Of a stretch of DNA of 64,000 nucleotides, positions 1 to 11,164 are shown piece after piece. The translations under genes and the position numbers were made by a program. The notes under the pieces are model-generated. The model was not told the origin of the DNA and did not search any database. It saw only the letters and a program-made list of their open reading frames with translations. Every line of letters begins with the position of its first letter. The stretch's first letter is position 1. The stretch is from Aselliscus stoliczkanus (Eukaryota > Chordata > Mammalia > Chiroptera > Hipposideridae), in assembly GCA_033961575.1 (NCBI GenBank), contig CM066731.1, forward strand, positions 131,743,001-131,807,000, read 5' to 3'.

Positions 1-2102
1 GCAATGGAATAGGAAGTCCCTCATATCACTGCTTCGATTGCAGACTACACAAAAGACCATAATTATACAATTTGGTTGTCATTAGTCATGTAGATTTTAG
101 ATTTAGAGCCTCCTGTTTTGACAATTCTAATCCTAGTATACTAGAAATGTCTTAAATCAAAGTAAAAGTTAAAGTACCAAAATGCAAATTCTTTCTTTCT
201 TGAATAGGAAAATAATTAGTCATTTCAATCAGTTTAGTAATAATAATTTTTAAAAACCTTTATCAGTCATATTTTCCCCTAAATGGTCATTCAGTGGCTC
301 TATGTAGATACAATTAAAAATTTACTTAGTATGTACATATATTATTATATCCTACATCTATGTTGAATATCAAGTCTTGAAATTCTACTATTGAATCAAT
401 CACCATCTTCTGAAATAAAATGACAGATTGATCTTTGAGATCAATTGATAAGTGAAAGTCAGATAACTGTACCCTAAATGTTAGGTAAACACAGTCATTT
501 TTCAAATTTCTCAAAAACATTTGCATAATTTCACTACCGTAATTCTTCATACATTCAAGTTACTACAGAAAAATAGAACAAATACAAACAAAACAAATTA
601 AAATGTCCTGTTGTGCTAAATGGAAGAAAATCTAAAACAGGCTGTGATATGAAATGTAATTTTTCTGGTACATATTATCATCCACTCATTAGGTTAGTGC
701 ACAAATCATCTGATGACTACTAATGTTTAATTTTCATCTATGCTAATTAATTTTGTAAGTTGTTATTTGCTTTTATAGGATTATTTGTTTCCCTAGAGAA
801 CATCATCACCCAGAATCTGAAATTTCTAAATTTTCAGTGAATCTTGGAAACATATTTTTCTAATTCACTCAACTGATGTAAAAGATGGCTTCCTTTGTAA
901 AAGTTAGTCTCTGTTAAGTGTTGTTTGCATTACTCGTGTATTACTAGCACACTGGAATGCCAGGTATTACTTCATGTGTAAGAAAATACAGACAACACTA
1001 TTTAAATATATAAACATCATTAAATACATTCAAATGGAGGAAAGTAGTAGGTATTTTTTACCTCTAAACCAAGTTGCACATAATTTTTCTTTCTAAAAAA
1101 ATCATAGATATCAAAACTGTAATATTGCATTTACTGAGATGTATTTTTATAAAATAGTATATAAACACAGCATTAGAAATATGAATCCTAGAAAATCTCT
1201 ATTTTGCATGGTATAAAATTCCATCAGCTATTATCACAGAAAAGCAAATATATTCTCATTTGAAATATGCAAATATGCTAAGCAACTGTCTGTAAATATT
1301 CATATTCACATTTTTATCCAAATTTTAAATTATTTTTAAATTATGACATCATTAAAATAAAGCATGTAAACATAATATGCTGGAACACTAAACAGGAATT
1401 AGTAGCATACACAGAAAAAAAAAACTTAAATGTTGTTTAAATAGTAAGGTGAATAGAATTTCAATTAAAGTTTGACTCAGCTACTTACATTTTAAGCTTG
1501 ACATAAGAACATCTCTTAACCCACCTTCTAAGGTGTATTTTATCTCATGAGCTTTTTGTACTCTCTGAAGAAGTAAATTGTTTAATTTAAAGCCAAAACT
1601 CTCCAATAAGTTTAGTATGCTGATAGTGTTTTTACCACATATGCATTTTTTCTTAAAGGAATATCATTCATTATGACATAAAGAATAAGCACAATGGAGT
1701 ATAATTGTTTATCATTTTAATGCTCTCCTTGTTCAAAATCTAATCATAGAAAGACGAGTACGAGTAGTAATCTGTTTACCTGAAGAAAGTTTTATTTCTG
1801 CAAGTACCCTGTCAAACAGTTTTCCTGTTACTTTCCTGCATATCTGAACAACATATGCAGAAGAATAAAAGAAGCCATGTATTATAATGTTGAAATGAAT
1901 TCTTTTTCAGAGGAAGTTGCCTGACATTATATAAAACATACAGGTGCCATATATATATATGGCACATTTCATTTTTTAAGAGAAATCTTTCTAAAGGAAA
2001 CACTAGTCCACAAAGTAAGATAGTACCAACAATTAGACATGTTAATAGTCAAATTCGGGGGGGAGAAATAAAAACACAGAACCAAGCAAAGAGCTTACTC
2101 AC
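1..2102 (-). other. PDE1A: PDE1A intron (after first coding exon)
   Basis: AT-rich sequence downstream, in minus-strand sense, of the donor at 2102. I looked on the minus strand for the expected next coding segment (the remainder of the first calmodulin-binding site and what follows) and did not find it, so the second exon lies beyond the left edge. Contains a perfect 22-nt palindrome at 1944-1965. No gene or clear repeat otherwise recognised. Confidence 0.75.
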
Positions 2103-2203
2103 ATTCCTTTCAGGCGTTGCCACATTTTTTCAGTGTGTTCTCCTATAAGAAACTTAAAAGTGGTGTTTTCCAGGTCTTCAATTTCTGTAGCAGTAGAACC
2201 CAT
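2103..2203 (-). CDS. PDE1A: PDE1A first coding exon (N-terminus, partial gene)
   Basis: PDE1A is a cytosolic Ca2+/calmodulin-activated phosphodiesterase that hydrolyses cAMP and cGMP. Reading the minus strand from the ATG at 2203 gives MGSTATEIEDLENTTFKFLI followed by GEHTEKMWQRLKG, which closely matches the N-terminus of the mammalian PDE1A isoform starting MGS-ATEIEELENTTFKY. The exon holds 33 codons plus two bases (AT) and ends at a canonical donor, GTGAGTAAG, at 2102-2094; the split codon fits the isoleucine expected next. The TEKMWQRLKG end is the first half of the N-terminal calmodulin-binding helix. The ATG has A at -3 and G at +4, a strong Kozak context. There is no stop or frameshift, so this looks like a live exon, not a pseudogene. 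The catalytic domain is outside the window to the left. Identification rests on remembered family sequence; no alignment was run. Confidence 0.9.
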
Positions 2204-2560
2204 GATGCTTCTTCTCCTAGGGCAATACAGTTACAGTCAGTTTCAGCAGCTAGAACAAGCATTCCTCAGTCCACTACAAATCTGTTACACAGTAGTATCT
2301 CTTATCTATCGAAACATTGCAGATCTACAAAGCTGAGGACAGCCTCTGCCAGAGCTGCTAGGGACTTTGACAGGCATAGCCCCTGCTCACCATCTCACCC
2401 CCCTCAAACAGACTGCAGTATAAACAGATTCTCTAACCTCACAGAAACAATCGGCACGTGTGAGCCTGCTACTGTACTACTGACCAACTGAGTCTCCTGC
2501 TCTCCCCCAAGGCAGATGATTCCCTATTGCTCTGTGCACTGAAGCGCATCAGAATTCCTA
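2204..2560 (-). promoter_or_regulatory. PDE1A: Putative PDE1A 5' UTR and proximal promoter
   Basis: Sequence immediately 5' of the PDE1A start, with more mixed base composition than the surrounding AT-rich DNA. It contains a palindromic E-box CACGTG at 2455-2460 and, if transcribed this far, a 23-codon upstream ORF (2377 down to 2306) that ends before the main ATG. No minus-strand TATA box or clear splice acceptor was recognised, so I cannot say whether transcription starts here or whether a further upstream non-coding exon is spliced on. Confidence 0.4.
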
Positions 2561-3096
2561 CAGTTTATGAGATCTATTATGCACAAGAGAAATGTGAATG
2601 ACTTTAGTGCACCAGAAAAAGCTGAATTCCTCTCTACTGATGGAAGGAGAGCAGGATGTAATAAGAAAACAGATGGCAGGAACCAGTATCAGCAGCACCA
2701 GCCTAAGAAAAGTGTCTGTTTTATATGCCAAGGTTTTTAAGCGGTTTTTTTTTTTTGTCCTCATTGATCTGAAACCAATGAAATCAATAGTTAAAATATG
2801 CATCATGCTATCACGAAAAAATGCAACAAATATTAATAACAACAAGAAAGTAACGTAAAGAGCTATACAGACCACAAGGCTCCACAGGTTGTTATTAAAA
2901 GAATATGCACATCAATGATGCTGTAATCATGCTTATTCACCTTCTCCTAGCAACTCCACACAGTAGGTAACTGCCAATTTCACCAGCAGAAAATACAGCA
3001 GTAGCACACAGCCTGCTCCGTGAATCCTTTGGGGATTAAAAAATAAATAAAACGAAGCTAGTGCATATGCTTGTATGTGCGTGTTGAAGAAAACGG

Positions 3097-3098
<2 letters not shown>
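2561..3098. other. Upstream flank, unassigned
   Basis: No gene or clear repeat. A run of T at about 2743-2756 interrupts otherwise unremarkable sequence. Short open frames on both strands show no recognisable protein. Confidence 0.5.
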
Positions 3099-3136
<38 letters not shown>

Positions 3137-3230
3137 TGTACAGAGAGAGTGGGAGAGAGAGAGAAAGGGAGAGAGAGAGAGAGAAGGGAGAGAGGAACAG
3201 AAGGGAGAGAGGAAGAGAAGGGAAATTGAT
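3099..3230. repeat. Compound (GT)n / GA-rich microsatellite
   Basis: An uninterrupted GT run at about 3103-3136 is followed directly by a purine-rich GAGA/GGGAGA tract to about 3230. It lies about 0.9-1.0 kb upstream of the PDE1A ATG. Open frames across it are only low-complexity translations. Confidence 0.95.
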
Positions 3231-3539
3231 GCTGTGCTGCTTGTGCATTTTAGAAGAAAAATGAGAGAAAGCGGACATAAACGGCATCAGAACTGAGTCA
3301 TCTGCCAAGCTCCAAACACATGGGGAGCTTTCTTTAAAACAAGCACGGACCTTGAGTATGAGCTCCATAACAGCTATTGCTATCTACAAGCTGCTAAGAA
3401 AAATATATTTAAAAGCAACATTTCTTCTTGTTTGTTTGGAAACCCAGATGTAGTTTTACTCCTCTCTGCAAGAAAACTTGTCTGTTAACTTGAAGTTTAA
3501 GGTGGAGATACTCCTAGATAGTAGATAAGTAACAATATC

Positions 3540-3700
3540 TAATATCTATTGAGTGCCTACTATGTGTCTGACACTGTTCCCAGTACCTAATATTAATAGC
3601 ATTACTTTTTTAATTCTTGCAAAAAGTACATGAATAGTCCTGTTTAACAGTTGAGGAAACTGAGAAACAGACACATTCCCCAGATTTACAGCCAGTCCTT
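3540..3700 (+). repeat. MIR SINE fragment
   Basis: Contains diverged MIR core landmarks in order: TATTGAGTGCCTACTATGTG, then GACACTGTTCCCAGTACCTA, and finally GTTGAGGAAACTGAGAAACA. An ancient mammalian tRNA-derived SINE. Confidence 0.85.
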
Positions 3701-3945
3701 AAGTAGGCGTTATCAGTTAATTGGCAAGTCATGTTTCTGTATAAAGATACAATGCCAATCTAGTAGTCAAAGTCATAATATATATTCATATATAGAGAGA
3801 GCATCTTTGCAAAATTTTGTAGAAACTGTCTTCTGATTTACAGATTAGAAGAGATTAGCTTTTCGGTGTTACCCAGAGATGGGTCTACTCTACACTATGT
3901 TGTTCCAGGTTCCTATTGCAACTTAAAGGGAAACTTGCACAACAT

Positions 3946-4869
3946 TCAAAGTCCTTGATGTCCTGCAAATAAAGGAGTAGCATGTCCTCAATTCTTCATA
4001 GCAGGAACCCACTTAGGTGGCACCAACCTTGACTTCTAAGTGGAACAGTCATCTACAAAAGGAAAAGTGATGGCATTACCTCATAAACCAGAAGAGAGCC
4101 AGAAGAATCTTCCACTGGCAGCTCATACCACTGAAAACCCAGCTGATGTCAGTATCATATCCTCCGGGAATACTGTCCAGTGAGCTGTGACGTTTGCTGC
4201 TGCCACTGCAGCCACTCCTTTGCTGCCACTTCACTCCTCCTCTAACCAGGTCCAGGCAGTGCCCTGGGAGCCATGACTTCCGGTCCTTACTGAGCCCGGT
4301 CTGGCCACCAGCCTCTCCCAGAGGTGGCCTGTTTACCCGCCACCTGTCACTCTGTGAAGCACAGACACTCCTCTGCGCTATGTGGTATTGCCATCGTACC
4401 AACAAGGGAGCTCACTCAGTGCGTGATGTGATGGACGCTGGCCAGGAAAGCTCTGCGCATGCGTAGTACATCTCCCATGAGCACACCTGCAGGAGGTCAC
4501 ACCTGATCTCTGTTTCCACAAAGATCCTGAAGAGACTGAAAAGAAAGAGCAGGCCTCTGCTGAGATGGCTGTGACCAGGGGGAATTTCAAGGTGAATGGA
4601 CCATTCCAGCTCCCTAAGTTACTGCTCTTTAACCTAAGCTCACAGACTGGCCTGAAGGCACAGGTGTCCGTCTGTGCCTATTCAACAGTTTCGTACTGAA
4701 AAGGGAGAGCTCAACTGCCACTGAGGACTGGTCTGCAGCCCCCACTGCCCAGGCGGCCGAATGGGAAGGGACAACAACTGAGCGGTCCTAAGCTGGTCTT
4801 CCACATACTCTTAAAGAGAACATGGAAATAAGGTTAACAGAAAATAAACAATTTCTAACAACAAAAAAA
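3946..4869 (+). pseudogene. RPSA: RPSA (40S ribosomal protein SA) processed pseudogene
   Basis: A nearly full-length intronless copy of the mRNA for RPSA (40S ribosomal protein SA / laminin receptor). It begins near the second line of the coding sequence (GATGTCCTGCAAAT), passes through the segment reading GTHLGGTNLDF (GCAGGAACCCACTTAGGTGG) and continues to the C-terminal PTAQA-E--GTTTE tail and 3' UTR. An AATAAA lies at about 4843 and a short A-rich tail at 4858-4868. Several small deletions and many substitutions destroy the reading frame, for instance around 4075-4130 and 4230-4300. Loss of introns, the A-tail and the decay identify it as an L1-mediated retrocopy. It has higher GC than its surroundings. 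Open frames antisense to it are shadows. Family identity is confident; exact 5' boundary is approximate. Confidence 0.9.
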
Positions 4870-6229
4870 GGTGGGGATCGGAGACTTAAATCAAGTGGAG
4901 CTTCAGTATTCCTTTCTCCGACAGGCTACTTCCTGAACTTGATCTGAATTCAATGTCTTTAGCTAGCAGACAGCTTTACACAATCACAACCTTACTCCTA
5001 TGAGATTTTACCAGAGTGGTCAGAATAAGTCTTTGCTCTGAAAGAATCAATTTTTACCTTCATTGTGCCTTCGTTTATAATCCTAGCTACATTCACTTAA
5101 TAAACTCTTACCTGATGTTTCTTTAATGAGATAACCAACATCTGAATTCTGCTCTTAAAGATGAATCACAGTGAAAAATCTCCATTAACAACAAGTACTC
5201 CATCATTGTTATTTTATGAGCCAAGATACAAAGTCCTTGGGGCTATAACCCCTTTTGGACCACAAATAATTTTCTAATTATCCCATGAAATTTCCAGTCC
5301 TCACATTGATCAGATTACCAACAATATTGGAAGGTAAAGAATGAGGACTCTTCTACTTTAGCAAATCTTATCTTACCATTAAAACTCTTGTCCTTTGACT
5401 TTACCATGTTACCTCTATCATATATTGATATTTAAGAACTCAGAAATATGTTGATCACATATTTAATACACAAAAATGATTAATTATTGCATTAAGTGTT
5501 TTCTAAAATAAAATAAAAATATGAATAAGCTACTTTATAACTAATGTATGCAAGAGGTATTAATAGAATAAAAATAAAATAAGTCACATTGAAGATAACT
5601 GAATAGAACTCAGGGAATAGCATACAATTGGTTTTCTAATTAATATGTTGAGAAAATTTTCAGATGTTGCATTCATAAATTGAACTAAATCAAAAAATTT
5701 TGACATGAGGAAGAGAAATGAGATATGAAAGGATTCTAAGTGAACATGTATGACTTATAGTGAAAAAAAAAAAAACTAAATCAAGTCCAGGAAGAATTTA
5801 GACAGTATAATTATATTTTTTAATCATTGGGAAACTATATATATATATTTATTTAGTAAATATATTTAGTAAAAGTTTAAAGAAGTGAATAGGTAAACAC
5901 TAAACACTGGATAATGGTACTCTCTGGAAAGAAGAGAAGGGGATGCTATTGAGATGAAATCCATAAAGCTCTTCAATGGTTTTGGAAGTGTTTTATTTCT
6001 TAAGCAGTATGTAAATATATGGGTTTACAAGTAATATCTTTATACTTTTTAATATTTAAGAAATATTTAATTTAGAAACTGTTTTAAATCTCTAGAGGGA
6101 AAGAAAGAGTCTGAATAAAAAAACTATGGTTAGATTGTAAACCAAACTAAAATATGGAATGATTTAAGTAATTGGTGACATATAAGAAAAATAAACTCTA
6201 GATGCTCTCAATAATTGGAACATTTTCCA
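4870..6229. other. AT-rich sequence, unassigned
   Basis: Strongly AT-rich, with A-runs (5762-5774) and a TA-rich stretch around 5838-5875. No gene or confidently named repeat seen. Confidence 0.5.
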
Positions 6230-6750
6230 TTGAGCAGAATGATTTAGAAATACAGAAGTAAATTTCCTAGGTATCTACCCAAGAGAAATAAAAAATGTAA
6301 GTCCACACAAAGCCCTGCACACAAATGTTCATAATAAAGTTATTTATAATAACTAAAAAATGGAAACAACTCAAATATCCATCAACTGATCAATGACTAA
6401 CAAAATGTGATATTTCAAAACAATTGAATACTAGCCAGCAATAAAAAAGAATGAAATATTGATACATGCTGCAACAACATGTATAAATCTTAAAACCATT
6501 TTTCTAAGTGAAAGAAGCCAGAAAAGGCAAATCTATACAGTCAGAAAGCAGATAAGTGGTTATCTGGACCCAGGGGAAATAAATGTAATTAAACGTAAAA
6601 GGACACGAGGGATCTTACAGAGCTCATAAAAATGTTCTAAACCTAGATAATGATAAAGACTGCACTAAAAATCTTGGAACTGTATAATTAAAAGGGGTGA
6701 ATTTTATGGTATGTTAATTATATCTCAGTAAATTTATCTAAAAAGCAAGG
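6230..6750 (+). repeat. Old LINE-1 3'-end fragment
   Basis: Diverged L1 ORF2-end/3' UTR sequence in plus sense: a GTATCTACCCAAGAGAAAT-like segment, a segment with CACAAATGTTCATAATAAAG, the AAATATCCATCAACTGAT landmark, and a TTAATTATATCTCAGTA ending. Much more diverged than the L1 at 38.6 kb. Confidence 0.85.
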
Positions 6751-7459
6751 AAAGATCAATTATACTTCTTTGTCAATGGATCCCAAACATGCAGTATGTT
6801 CTACATCAATAATATTTCTATAATTGTAATATTATCAAATGTGTTTTGTCAGTTTTCAGTTTTTAGAGGTAAACCTGTAAGCAAAACATGTATGGTTTTA
6901 TTATAGTTACAGAATAAAGCATAAACCTCCTGAACCTTAATAAAAGTGACAGTACAGCTGTCAGATATTGGGAGAAAAAAAGGAGGATGAAAAATGGAGT
7001 GAAGTTTATGATTACTGATCATCTCAATTTATATTGTGGAGAATTCAATGATACTATCTGAAGTTGATCAATCCAGATATAGAAATTTAACTGTAAATTT
7101 CTTATATAAGTGTAAATGTAATGTGTTATAATTGTTACTAACAGGGTCCAAAAATAATAATACAACTGAAATATTAGGGAAAAAAACAAGTTCTTTAAAA
7201 TTATTTAATAATAAATATTTTTATCTTATTTTCATGGTTAAGACCATCTGCATGTGCATTTCATAGTTTTACTTACTTAATATGATATGAAAAAGCAGCA
7301 TTTTTTACATGTTTCCTGAATGTAAAAATACATACAATTATTATAGAGCATTTGAAACAATAAAAATGCAAAGTAAAAACGAAATGTTCCCTATAACCCA
7401 TGAGAGAAAATAACCACCAAAAATTAGCTTATGATATAGAGGTTTATAAAATTGTATAG
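6751..7459. other. AT-rich sequence, unassigned
   Basis: No gene, RNA or confidently named repeat seen. Confidence 0.45.
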
Positions 7460-8530
7460 TTCTTTATCCTATAAAAATTTTACATGAACACGTTCCCATT
7501 CCCTTAACTTTTCTTCAAAATTCATCTAACTGCTCCTTACTATACCATCATTTGGTTGTACCATGGTTTAGCCCACCACTAATTATTTTTTTCCAATTTT
7601 CCATTATTACAACTAATTCTCTAATGAGTATTTTTGAACATCAGTGTTTGTCTACATCTCCATTTCTTAACAGCAAATTTGTATAGAAAAAATAATGTGT
7701 CATGTGTTATAAATCTCTTTAAGTTCCTTAACTTTTTCATTTATTCCCTCATCTGCAATATATGAATGTTTCAATCTCAAGGCACACTAATAATGCATAT
7801 TACATATTTTTCTTTCAAATTATTTACCAATATGATAAGCAAAAAAAATGCATCTTTTACTTAAATTAATTATTAATGAGATTTTTTTATATTACTTTTT
7901 TTGGCTCTTGCTACACTTTAATAAATTACTTGCTCCACTTTTTGCTTACTTTTTTCTTAGAGGGTTTACAATTTTTATTGATTTATAAATGTTCTTTAGG
8001 TATATTTATTAACCTTCAGCCTAGCATGAATAATGCAAATATTTTTCTGGTTTATCATTTGTAATTTACTTTTCGTTGTATTGTTTGATGCCATTTAGAA
8101 CTAATTTTTTTATGTAGTCAAATCCATCCATCTCTTCTTTGTGGTTCTACTATTGCTTTTTTGCCTGTGAGGCTTTTCCTCATATCAATTTCCCATACTT
8201 ATTGACTTCAATTTTATTCTGACATACAGTTTCATTTTCTTATTTAATGCTCTAATTTATAAAGAATTTATCTGTTTATATGATAAGCAAACATATAGCT
8301 CTTTTTTCTCAAAGTCCAGATTTCACCCATAGTCTAGAACCATTTATTGAAATTTTCCTTCTGCCCTCATTAATTTGTATTGTGCTCTTTATCAAACAAT
8401 GTATTTTTATATATACTAGTATTTGTCCCCGGAGTATGTGTGCTATTTTATTGCTCCATCTGTCTCTTATGTAAGTCCCACAGTTTTACTAATAAGATTT
8501 TGATGCATTTTAAATTATATTTAACAGATA
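7460..8530 (-). repeat. Probable ancient L1/HAL1-type fragment, antisense
   Basis: The T-rich plus strand contains phrases typical of reversed old L1 ORF2, such as GAACCATTTATTGAAATTTT near 8337 and CTTTATCAAACAATGTA near 8387. Divergence is high and the boundaries are guesses. Short open frames here do not resemble host proteins. Confidence 0.5.
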
Positions 8531-8539
8531 TTATTTTCA

Positions 8540-8700
8540 GATGTTTTTCCAAGGTTACATTATCTGTCAATCTCACATCAATATTTCAATTATTGTACCC
8601 ATTTTGTAGATAAGTAAACTGAGCTCAGAGAGATTAAGCCCTCCAGCTAGAGCCAGGATTTAAACCTAGATGTGTGTAATTCCTAAGCCTGTACTCTGAA
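8540..8700 (+). repeat. MIR SINE fragment
   Basis: Has the MIR-like block ATTGTACCCATTTTGTAGAT, then AAACTGAGCTCAGAGAGATT and AGCCAGGATTTAAACC, in the expected order. Confidence 0.75.
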
Positions 8701-8839
8701 ATTCTTTTTAATTTTTAACAAAAGGGAAACTTTAGTCTTCATCTTATTTAAAGCAATCTAGTTCAAAAATAAGTTGAGGTTAAGGGAGAAGAAAGAACAT
8801 GAAATCTTTTAACAAAGAGTCAGACATTAATCAGGAACT

Positions 8840-9440
8840 TCAAGGCCAGAGCTTTTCCATCTTGGAAATGAGGTTATTACAGATTCTGGTAAGTTCATGG
8901 TTTTCTTTAGTCTTCTGCTCAATGATCTTCTCCAGCCAGCAGATGCACAACAGTTCCTTCCTCAGGCTCTCCTGGAAGGCCACAGCTTCTACTTGGGCTT
9001 TCCTCAGGACCTCAGTGATCTCTTCATTTACCAGCTTATTTCTCATCTGCATGGACCTTCATTGCTTGGTATCTCTGGCCTTCCTTTTCAATTCTTACTA
9101 TGTAATCCTCAACACACTTCTGCAGTGATTCTTCTTTCAAGTGGTAGGCTTAAATCACTTCCGTCTGTTTCTCAAACTGCTTGCAGAGGTTGGAGAGATT
9201 TTTCCATGGAGTTCAGGTCTGCAGGAAGTTGATCTTTTTCTTTCAGAACTTTCCAAGTTTGGGCTTTGGCAAGTTCCTTCTGTTTCTGAGCCTCCTCCAT
9301 CACCTGGTACATGATGCCCTCAAACTCATCCATGTTATTCCTCATCTTCAGGCTCTTCACGTGGAGTTCCTCACACCTGCTCTTCAGCCACAGGTTTGTG
9401 TCACTTTTGTGTCACTTCTACCACTGCATCCAGGTCCCTC
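8840..9440 (-). pseudogene. TACC1: TACC1-like retropseudogene (C-terminal TACC domain)
   Basis: Minus-strand translation gives pieces of the coiled-coil TACC domain (transforming acidic coiled-coil proteins, centrosome/microtubule regulators). In order: FEGIMYQVMEEAQKQKELAK and DLNSMEK (9360-9172), [16 protein letters not shown] plus [11 protein letters not shown] (about 9150-9055), and NKLVNEEI with [20 protein letters not shown] (9052-8840). The last piece best fits the TACC1 C-terminus as I recall it. The frame is broken: the pieces need frame changes, and an in-frame TAA falls in the segment near 9140. The exons are joined without introns, so this is a retrocopy truncated at its 5' end; no clear 3' UTR or poly(A) remains beyond the stop at 8840. 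Assignment to TACC1 instead of TACC2/3 is likely but not certain. Confidence 0.8.
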
Positions 9441-9479
9441 TGGCTATGCTGCTATATTCTAATCATTGATTTGGGTAGT

Positions 9480-9620
9480 AAAGAAGATTGACCAGCAACA
9501 AAGAAGATAGTTGAGGGTCCTGCTTTTATAGGGATTATATTCTAGTGAGGGAAACAGGCAATAAACGGACTGAAAACTGCTTAGGAGAAAGAATAAGCAA
9601 TGTGACAGATTTTATTTTCC
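9480..9620 (+). repeat. Probable L2 fragment
   Basis: The block ATTATATTCTAGTGAGGGAA followed by ACAGGCAATAAACGGA is the common L2 3'-region pattern. Confidence 0.6.
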
Positions 9621-9639
9621 AAACATTGGAGAATATACA

Positions 9640-10080
9640 TATTGCATCCAACACCGTTCTTCCTACAGCATCCTATTGACACTTCATCAAGAAACAAGGC
9701 TTACATCCTCCCTTCTCCTATGAACCTGGGTAAACCTTTTTAACTTCTCCAACCAATATAATACAGCAGAAGTGACATTGCCTGGCTTCCCAAGACTAGG
9801 TCATAAATGGTGATATGGTTTCTACCTGGCTCTCTTTCTCTCTCATGACATTTGCCTTTGGAGCTTTGAGCCATCATGTAAGAGTTCTGACTACCCTGAA
9901 GCCACCATGCTGGACAGACCCTACAGAGAAGTAGAAAAGTGACCAGAGAGTGCCAGCTAGTCCAATCCCCAGCTTTTTGAATTTTCTTGGACCAGGTACC
10001 AGATATGTGAATGAAGACTGAGGGATGATGACCTGAGCCCCAACCACAGCCACTTGATAGATGAAAACACCTATCAAATG
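9640..10080 (+). repeat. Possible ancient LTR-type repeat
   Basis: Phrases such as CTGAAGCCACCATGCTGGAC and ATATGTGAATGAAGACTGAG resemble old mammalian MaLR/ERVL LTR internal wording. I cannot name the subfamily and ends are approximate. No coding capacity. Confidence 0.35.
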
Positions 10081-10505
10081 ATTTGTTTGGTCAGTTTTAT
10101 GCAGATGGAGAGAAGAAGGTCATTCAGCTATGTTCAAGAAGTCCTTTCTTCCCTCCAAATATTTCCCCCCACATGCTAGATAATCCCTAAAAGTATGTTG
10201 ACAGAAATCTTTTCATGATAGCATTGCTTAAAAATATTAAAATGCAAATGAGTCTCTGAGAAGTAAGACATTGACCTAAAGTTCCAGAAAGGTATAAATT
10301 ACTGACATCAAATCATTTCTTAAAATAAGCCAGAGAGTTAGAAAAGGTCAAGAGGACTCTGGTAGATGAAGAGGGTGATGAGGGATTCAAAAAAGGGAAG
10401 TTATTTTGCAAGAGACTAATCTCTCCCACTTTAAAACCTTGCCAAGTTATTAAATTGGCCACATTAATATATCACAAATGCTTCTTTAAAAAGAAATAAT
10501 GTCTG

Positions 10506-10601
10506 GCACAGTGGTTAAGCGCTGGCTTGGGAAGCCAGTGGCCCCGGTTCGGTCCCATATAGGAGGGCCAGTGACACTGCCCTCAAAAAATAAAAATAAA
10601 A
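10506..10601 (+). repeat. Short tRNA-derived SINE, 5'-truncated
   Basis: tRNA-like head (GCACAGTGGTTAAGCGCTGG as box A region, CCCCGGTTCGGTCCC as box B with a one-base loss), then GGGCCAGTGACACTGCCCTC and an A-rich tail. Flanked by imperfect target-site duplications, AATAATGTCTG (10495-10505) and AATAGTGTCTG (10602-10612). The first few head bases are missing. Confidence 0.9.
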
Positions 10602-10612
10602 AATAGTGTCTG

Positions 10613-11164
10613 AGTTTACCAAAGTCTTTTTAAAAAATTAAAAAGTACTTTTTCAGTTTAAGTAAGACCATATTCTTCATATTTAAAAATAAAGAAATGT
10701 GTTCTTTACTTGCACAATTTTACATCTTTTGACATATACACAGATTTTGTCAAAATATAAGATTATTCATCCACTTAGTTTCAATAAATACAATGAATAT
10801 ATCTATATATTTGTATGTGTTGTTCTTAATTCACATTGACAAAAGACAGATGAGTATATACTTGCAGTGCTGTATGTTAATATATATACACAGTACATAA
10901 GCTCTCTCATAAACTCCATAAACAACTGAATATTCATTACTTAATTGTATGTTTATGCTTATTTTATGCAAGAAAACCCAACTGCCTTCACCATTACCGT
11001 TACCTAAAACCACTAATATAATTGTAGCAATTATCTAAATGAAAAAAGAAAGGAAGGAAGGAAAGATGGATAATTGATTGACTATAATATCAGAAATCAC
11101 AGATGTAAGATGTATTTATATCTAAAAGGATAAATACAGTTCTAAATATATATCAACTTCTAGA
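10613..11164. other. AT-rich sequence, unassigned
   Basis: No gene or named repeat. Includes TA-rich stretches around 10796-10815 and 10880-10895 and a GGAAGGAAGGAA run near 11050. Confidence 0.45.

Noticed and set aside
2417..2424. TATAAA near the PDE1A leader as a TATA box
   Set aside because: It is on the plus strand, opposite to the direction of PDE1A transcription.
2117..2491. 124-codon plus-strand open frame
   Set aside because: It lies opposite the PDE1A first coding exon and leader. No protein features, and the minus strand explains the sequence.
3036..3368. 110-codon minus-strand open frame, considered as an alternative PDE1A first exon
   Set aside because: Most of it is translation of the GT/GA microsatellite, and it does not match any PDE1A N-terminus I know.
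4076..4405. 109-codon minus-strand open frame
   Set aside because: It is the antisense of the RPSA processed pseudogene, which reads in the plus sense with many matched blocks.
8799..9232. Plus-strand open frames of 109 and 111 codons
   Set aside because: Antisense of the TACC1-like pseudogene.
10506..10601. tRNA-like A and B boxes considered as a true tRNA gene
   Set aside because: Truncated, no tRNA cloverleaf end, followed by a SINE tail and flanked by target-site duplications.
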